The translations under genes were made by a program, and so were the position numbers. Below are positions 59,111 to 64,000 of a stretch of 64,000 nucleotides of DNA, one piece after another. This DNA comes from Cristatella mucedo. Taxonomy: Eukaryota > Bryozoa > Phylactolaemata > Cristatellidae. The stretch's first letter is position 1. Each line of letters begins with the position of its first letter. The notes beneath the pieces were generated by a model, which worked only from the letters and a program-made list of their open reading frames with translations, was not told the origin of the DNA and made no database searches. The stretch covers positions 1,049,501-1,113,500 of the forward strand of contig WPIO01000112.1 of the NCBI GenBank assembly GCA_009760855.2, read 5' to 3'.

Positions 59111-59995
59111 GTGGACGATGCGTTTTGCATTGATCTATACCAGAAGGTCGGCCTAATTACGGTCATGGAGTATAAGGACAAATCGCATAAGACATCGTTA
59201 GATAACCTTCCGCTCTTTGAGGCCCAGACGCAGAAATATATCTCACGCCACAAGTGTGATGCTACTGCAACCTTGATTTCTAACCACAATTCGACACAAG
59301 CAAACCCCACAACAGTTCTCCTAAAAGGACGCGCGTTTCAATACTGCGTGACCAGAACAGAAGAGAAAACTACTCTTCACCTAGCAACTGTCCAGGCGAA
59401 GACTTGGGATACGCGAGTTGCTCTGAGATGTTCACTTCAAGGCGAAACGTTTTCATTGCGAGGTAAACGGGACCGACTAGAGCTGACTAAAACTGGCTGG
59501 CTCAATGGGCAGACCTCGTACAAGTGCAGGTTCAGTTTGCAAGTGAGCGAACGGGATAAAATAATGGTTCAATATAAACCCAATGAAAGCTGCAGCTCCG
59601 ATCTTCAACATTATCTCAGCAAGCAGGCAGCTATATATGCAAGTACAGACAGATGAACATTCAATGTTCTACAGGAACAACAATTGGAAAACTTCCTTCA
59701 CAAGGATCGATTTTCGAGCCATTTTTCATGCATATGTTACTCCGTTTGTTAAAAACGACAATTTTCACGGGAATAAATAAGCTTAGGATGCCTAACGGTT
59801 TTCATCTTTTTTGCAGTGGCATCTATCCAGCGATGACTTGCTGAGCAACCTAACACTGGACACTGCAATTTGCATACTGGTCTCACTAAAGTAAGCAATT
59901 GTTAGATTGACATAATTACTACTTCTTTGCATGAGCCGTGTCCAATTGAAAATAGGAATTGCACTACCTCATTATTGAAGGAAACCGTTCTGCAA
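59111..59995 (+). CDS. Copy 2 of the unknown duplicated gene-like segment
   Basis: A 181-codon open frame (59111-59656) includes TTLHLATVQAKTWDTRVALR and later SCSSDLQHYLSKQ. Then come two exon-like blocks matching copy 1. One, after 'aatgttctacag', encodes QQLENFLHKDRFSSHFSCIC. The other, after 'catcttttttgcag', encodes QWHLSSDDLLSNLTLDTAIC and ILVSLK with a stop near 59895. The block order equals that of copy 1, and the reading frame of block 1 is intact here but broken in copy 1. No ATG, signal peptide or known domain was recognised. The last 100 bp are similar non-coding sequence. Confidence 0.4.
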
Positions 59996-60000
59996 TGCTA

Positions 60001-60172
60001 ATGCATGCTGACCCTGTGTATGTCACCCCTAACCATGTTATTCATGCTGTTTATCAAGCATGCTATTACTCACCATTCAATCGCGTTTCCCTTTGCAGCA
60101 AATTTAAAGCACCTAGAAAGAAATTGAGTTCTCTGAGGGCGCTTTATCAGGTGTATTATTATTATTATTAGC
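60001..60172 (+). mobile_element. LINE-A 3' UTR and tail only
   Basis: 'catgctgaccctgtgtatg', 'cacccctaaccatgttatt', 'agcaaatttaaagcacctag', 'ctgagggcgctttatc' and (ATT)n. It is an extreme 5' truncation. Confidence 0.9.
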
Positions 60173-60178
60173 AAGCGG

Positions 60179-60438
60179 CCTCATGAGTGCCGAAGACATC
60201 CGCCACTGGCGTTGCAGCTGCTGCTGTGGCAGCAGCTGCAGCAGAATTACAGCCCTTTTGATCTGTGGTTGGGAAATTCTTTACTACAATATGTTTGATT
60301 GCCAAACACACGTGATACCCAAAAGAGCTTTCAGAGCCCTGTAAATGCTGACATACAAACAGACGAGTTGCTGCTGCGGCAGCAGCAGCAGCAACGCCGG
60401 TGGTGGCCCGGTGGCGGATGTCTACGGCAGTCATGAGG
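60179..60438. mobile_element. 260-bp fold-back element with 70-80 bp terminal inverted repeats (MITE-like)
   Basis: Left end 'cctcatgagtgccgaagaca' and right end (reverse complement) 'cctcatgactgccgtagaca' pair. The arms continue through 'tccgccac', 'ggcgttgc' and CTG/CAG runs for about 65-77 bp, with one small gap. A roughly 115-bp AT-richer centre has no coding capacity. Such ends suggest a non-autonomous DNA transposon. No target duplication could be seen. Confidence 0.7.
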
Positions 60439-60552
60439 TAGGATCGGATACTTTCTGGGACGCCAGTAAAGTAAGCATAACAAAGGTAAAACGGTGAATC
60501 AAAAGTCTCTAATATGCAGATGGCTATGAATATGGCTGGTATGGCTTGTTTC

Positions 60553-60914
60553 AAAATCCCATAAGTTTGACCGTGTGCCTACTTTGCTAAAAGAGCTACG
60601 ATGGATGCGGGTTGATCAACGGATACAGAGCAAAGTTCTTACGCTGACCCGCAAAGCCTGCCACGGCTTGGCTCCTCCGTACCTAGTTGAACTGCTGCAC
60701 CAGTTCCAGCCTCCTCGTGCCTCAGGTCCTGTATGGACAATAAATTAGCTGTTCCATTCCTCTGCTTTAAGACCGTTGGCGACGAAAGCTTTAGCTTTGC
60801 AGGTCCTAAACTGTAGAACTAGCTTCCACGATTCCTACGCCACGACAACTATCCTCCTTCTGCCGACTGCGGCACATCCTTTCCAACGGTCCTGAGCTGC
60901 TACTTCCGTGCTGA
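60553..60914 (+). mobile_element. LINE-B copy, first part (outermost layer of a four-layer nest)
   Basis: Encodes KFDRVPTLLKELRW-like sequence, then a block reading LAPPYLVELLHQFQPPRAS. It parallels the copy at 63.3-63.6 kb. It breaks at 60914 where the solo LTR begins and resumes at 62589. Confidence 0.85.
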
Positions 60915-61093
60915 TGTTGTGTTCGCCTGCGGCTTCTGCTGTAATTAGCCATTCGCCTGACACTAATGCTCATATCTCACCTGTGGCCAATAGTTGAGCC
61001 ATTGAAGCTGTGCACCGTCGGACCACTAATGCGGGTTATATTTTGAGTCGTTTGCTACGATTGATTGAGCTTCCATATATGTGCCCGTTGGGA
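60915..61093 (+). mobile_element. Solo LTR, first part
   Basis: Starts TGTTGTGTTCGCCTG and follows the reverse complement of the 48.0-kb LTR up to 'gtgcccgttgggag'. There a LINE-A with its AAT tail is inserted. It resumes at about 62488. Confidence 0.78.
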
Positions 61094-62237
61094 GTAATAA
61101 TAATAATAATAACAATAATAATGCACTTGATAAAGCGCCCCCAGAGAACTCAATCTCTTTCTAGGCGCTTTACATTTGCTGCAAAGGGAAATGCAATTGA
61201 ATGGTGGGTAATATCATACTTGATAAACAAACAACATAACATGGTTAGGGGTGACATGCACAGGGTCAGCATGTAAATGTGGTTAGTGGAAGCATGCACA
61301 GTGTCAGCACGCATAAGCACACGAAGGACGAGTCACAGGGACCCACTAAATGCTGTCCTAAATAGGTGTGTTTTCAAGTTCTTTTTAAATGTGGTCAAGT
61401 CAGGGGATGTTCTGACGCAAGTCGGGAGTGAGTTCCAGGCTATGGGAGCATACGAACTAAATGCACGGTCTCTGAGGTTTGTACGAGGAATTGGTAGACT
61501 GTTGGATTCCGAAAAGCAGGTGGTACGATGCTAGGCCTGGTGGGGCAGTAGATCTGAGGGATAGGCTGGAGCCAAAGAATGAAGTGACCTAAAAGTGAGC
61601 GACAAAACCTTGAAGTCAATCCGTTGCTTCACTGGTAGCCAGTGCAGGTCGGCGATAAGGGGTGTGATGTGGCAACTGCGACGCTCACGACAGACAAGCC
61701 TAGCTGCAGAGTTCTGCACCAGCTGCAATCACCTGATCGTACATGCCGGTAGGCCCGCAAGCAGCGAGTTGCAGAAGTCGAGACGGGATGTCACGAATGC
61801 ATGGACCAACTTAAACGTGGTATCCTTGTGTAAACAAGCCCGAATTTTAGCAATGTTATGTAGCTGAAAGTAAGCAGATTTGACTGTGGAGCTGACGTGG
61901 TCGTCAAACGAGAGGTCACTTTGGAACATGACGCCTAGATTTCGAGCTGACTCAGCAGGAGATACGCTGGCAGAGCCGATTTTGAGCGTCAGCCTTTCCA
62001 ATTTCTGAATCACACTGGGTTTGCCCACAACTAGTAAGTTAGTTTTATCATCGTTTAATTTTAGAAAATTTGCTGCCATTCATGTGCAGATGTCATCAAT
62101 ACATGCATCAGGTGAGTTGAGAGAATTCGAGGTGCTCGAAGGCTGGGAGGGATCAAAGCAAAGGTACAACTGAGTGTCATCCGCATAGAAGTGAAAACCT
62201 AGATTGTGCTTGGCAATCACATCAGCAAGAGGGAGAG
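61094..62237 (-). mobile_element. LINE-A copy inserted in the solo LTR, antisense
   Basis: A tail (61094-61165), 3' UTR, C-terminus (61531-61728: HWLPVKQRIDFKVLSLTFRS), NDDKTNLLVVGK, NLGVMFQSDLSFDDHVSS (61729-62079), then FHFYADDTQLYLCFDP (62150-62215) with catalytic YADD intact. SINE-2 interrupts it at 62238. It is one of the best-preserved LINE-A copies. Confidence 0.92.
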
Positions 62238-62378
62238 CTGGGTTGGTCCAGCGGTTAAGGTGCTCGCCCCGACTAAGGTCTGGTTGAGGTCGTGGGCTCG
62301 AGCCCTGAGGCATATGTGAAGCGCCTGAATAGAGATTTAGTTCTCTTGGGGCGCTATACAAATGAATTATATTTTTTT
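62238..62378 (+). mobile_element. SINE-2 copy inserted in LINE-A (141 bp, exact limits)
   Basis: Limits are set by the uninterrupted LINE-A at about 43340, which reads 'gggagagtataaaccg'. The element has an A-box 'tggtccagcggttaagg', a B-box 'gggctcgagccct', and a short linker. A LINE-type tail follows, with the 'agcgcc' and 'ggcgct' arms of a stem and 'atacaaatgaatta' before a T run. The repeated AG at both borders is at most a 2-bp duplication. Confidence 0.92.
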
Positions 62379-62474
62379 AGTATAAACCGTGAAAAGAACC
62401 GGATCTAGCACGGTGTCCTGAGGTACCCCATATTTCAGAGGTACCTCGGATGATCTTTGTCCATTCACGAAGTA
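62379..62474 (-). mobile_element. LINE-A copy, part beyond SINE-2
   Basis: Continues 'gtataaaccgtgaaaagaac' and 'gaggtaccccatatttcag' (the GVPQ region) to 'gtccattcacg', where LINE-A homology stops. This is its 5' truncation point. Confidence 0.88.
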
Positions 62475-62487
62475 AATTTCATCCACG

Positions 62488-62588
62488 GAGTAGTAAAGGA
62501 GAATCTCGTTTACCGCGAACGTGCGCCCGCTGTGTCTCCCTGAGACACCCAATAAAACAGCCGCCGCCGGAGCCACTGTCACACAACA
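62488..62588 (+). mobile_element. Solo LTR, second part
   Basis: From 'gagtagtaaaggagaatctc' to the LTR end CACACAACA at 62588, including AATAAA at about 62551. The 13 bp or so before it (62475-62487) match neither LINE-A nor the other LTR. Confidence 0.78.
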
Positions 62589-62850
62589 CTACTCACTACC
62601 TCAACTGCTCTCCTCGCTCTGCCATGCTTCCCACCTTTTCTTTGTTGCGTGAGATGAAGTCTGTGGACTACCGAATGCTTACCGAAAGCCGCTTGGGATG
62701 TGAGTTCGCTATGCAAAACTCTCCTGAGTACCGCAAAGTCTTTGTGGTTTTGTGAAGTTGCAGATGGAGATACATAGCGTTACATTATATTGCAAAGCAC
62801 CTAGAGAGAAATTGAGTTCTCTGGGGGCACTTTGCGAGATGTATTATTAT
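62589..62850 (+). mobile_element. LINE-B copy, second part with 3' tail
   Basis: 'cgtgagatgaagtctgtgga' matches the copy at 63.67 kb, and 'tttgtggttttgtgaagttg' matches the intron-1 LINE-B. The tail 'aaagcacctagagagaaatt' / 'ctctgggggcactttgcg' shows that LINE-B ends in the same tail type as LINE-A. Confidence 0.85.
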
Positions 62851-62865
62851 CAGTAGCAGTATTTA

Positions 62866-63710
62866 ACTGCACGCTCGCCTTTCAGACACTCGATCCTGGG
62901 AGGCAAATTTCCGCAAACTCAGCGACGATAACACGGAACTGCTACTCATAGGTGATGCTAACCATAGGACAGCCAAACGTGTGGCTCGACTAGAAAACTT
63001 TGCTCTTCTAATAGGTGATGCTACCGTGTGATCATCACCGCATACTCGGAATTTAGGTGTCGTCAAAAGCTGCCTAATTTTTGAAAGCTTTGTTAAGAAG
63101 ATTGCTTCCACAGCTAGCCATCACGTCCGATCCCTATCTGAGATTAAGAGCTTTCTTCCACGGTGCTTGCAAAAAAATTAACTAGCTCCTTAGATCTGCC
63201 TCGGCTAGATTACTGTAATTGCCTTTTGGCTGGGCTGCCGAAAAAAGCCAATAGGCCACCCAGCTGGCGCTGAACATGGCTGCAAGGCTAGTTTACAAAT
63301 CTAATAGGTTTGACCAGATGTCTCCTTTGCTGAAAGAGCTTGGATGGCTGCCGGTTGATCAACACGTACAGTGCGAAGTACTGACTCACAAGGCCCGCCG
63401 CGGCTTGGCTCCTGCATGCCTAGCTGAACTGCTGCACCAGTTTCAACCTACTCGTGCTCCCGACGTGTGTGGACTATAAATTGCTACTTCATTCCACCCC
63501 TTAAAGACCGTAGGCGACAGAAGCTTTTGCTCTGTAGGTCATACACTGTGGAACTCGCTTCCACAATTCTTACGCATTGACTCTCGCGACGCCGACTACT
63601 GCACATCCCTTTCAGCCGTCCTGGGTTACAGCTCCTCCCATGCTACGCCCTTCTCAGTTTCTCTTCGTTCCGTGAGATGAAGTCTGTAGCCAAGAATAGG
63701 GGGTAGGCTA
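62866..63710 (+). mobile_element. LINE-B copy, C-terminal half of RT protein
   Basis: In broken frames: NFRKLSDDNTELLLIGDANH (62900-62970), NLGVVKSCLIF (63045-63080), and DYCNCLLAGLPKK-like sequence near 63225. Then MAARLVYKSNRFDQMSPLLK and GLAPACLAELLHQFQPTR (63276-63460). The order is that of the C-terminal region of CR1/L2 LINEs, as in LINE-A but clearly diverged from it. It ends near 63710 without its tail. Confidence 0.85.
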
Positions 63711-64000
63711 CTTTACTCCTGAGCGCCGCCTGCGTCGTCCCAGCCACGCCACGTGCTGCCCCGTCGCGGTCGCAAGAATGGGGCTACAGGGGACCGCAAA
63801 TATGCAGGCCACTACAGCGAACGAACTTGAATCTCTCGATTTCGCTATAGGAAACATTCCAGCGGGACACCCACTTAGCCACCCACGCATGGCTTTGCTG
63901 GAGTTACAGACGGGAAACACTAATTACAGTATTTTACCGTGTGTACGCCCCCTTTTTTTTCCTAAAGTTTTGCGTCAGATAGCGGAGAAGGGGCTTATAC
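63711..64000. other. Unassigned right edge; possible transposon end near 63930
   Basis: 'ttttaccgtgtgtacgcccc' followed by a T run resembles the terminal motif of some DNA transposons, but the element would continue past the window. No matching end was found inside the window. Confidence 0.25.

Overview
This is animal nuclear DNA. Three exons recognisable by homology lie far apart and are separated by introns of about 7 kb. Around them are long microsatellites and many decayed copies of non-LTR retrotransposons, tRNA-derived SINEs and a solo LTR. There is no operon structure, and no virus, plasmid or CRISPR array. The one clear host gene is a nuclear receptor of the HR96/NR1J type, with P-box CESCKAFF. 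That P-box is typical of protostome receptors (insect HR96, nematode DAF-12/NHR-8), so the source is most likely a protostome invertebrate. The phylum cannot be fixed from this window.

Layout. 1-17.0 kb: mostly non-coding, GC-rich and full of microsatellites. It has a CpG-rich block at about 2.7-3.5 kb that could be a promoter, a few SINE and LINE scraps, and no gene I can support. 17.0-32.4 kb: the receptor gene on the + strand. Zinc finger 1 is in the exon ending at 17204. Zinc finger 2 is in the exon starting at 23886. Hinge plus the whole ligand-binding domain is one 1.37-kb exon ending at the stop at 32358. Intron 1 carries an antisense LINE, a SINE, a 21-bp minisatellite and a (CT)n tract. 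Intron 2 carries three spaced CACGTG boxes, a 19-bp minisatellite and a large (CT)n/(CA)n tract. The best join across intron 2 uses a non-canonical GC-AG intron. 32.4-34.3 kb: 3' flank with a perfect 46-bp palindrome. 34.3-64 kb: an AT-richer transposon graveyard.

The graveyard holds two related CR1/L2-like LINE families (called LINE-A and LINE-B here), two SINE families, a solo LTR and a fold-back MITE-like element. Copies are inserted into one another, up to four layers deep near 60.5-62.9 kb, which gives a relative age order. LINE-A, LINE-B and SINE-2 end in the same short 3' tail, as expected when a SINE borrows LINE machinery. Around 56.7-57.4 and 59.3-60.0 kb there is a diverged duplicated segment with splice-like acceptors and a conserved short C-terminal peptide. 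It is unlike the other repeats and I could not assign it to a family.

All repeat-family names here are local labels. Boundaries of repeats come from eye alignment between copies in this window and are good to roughly 10-30 bases unless stated otherwise.
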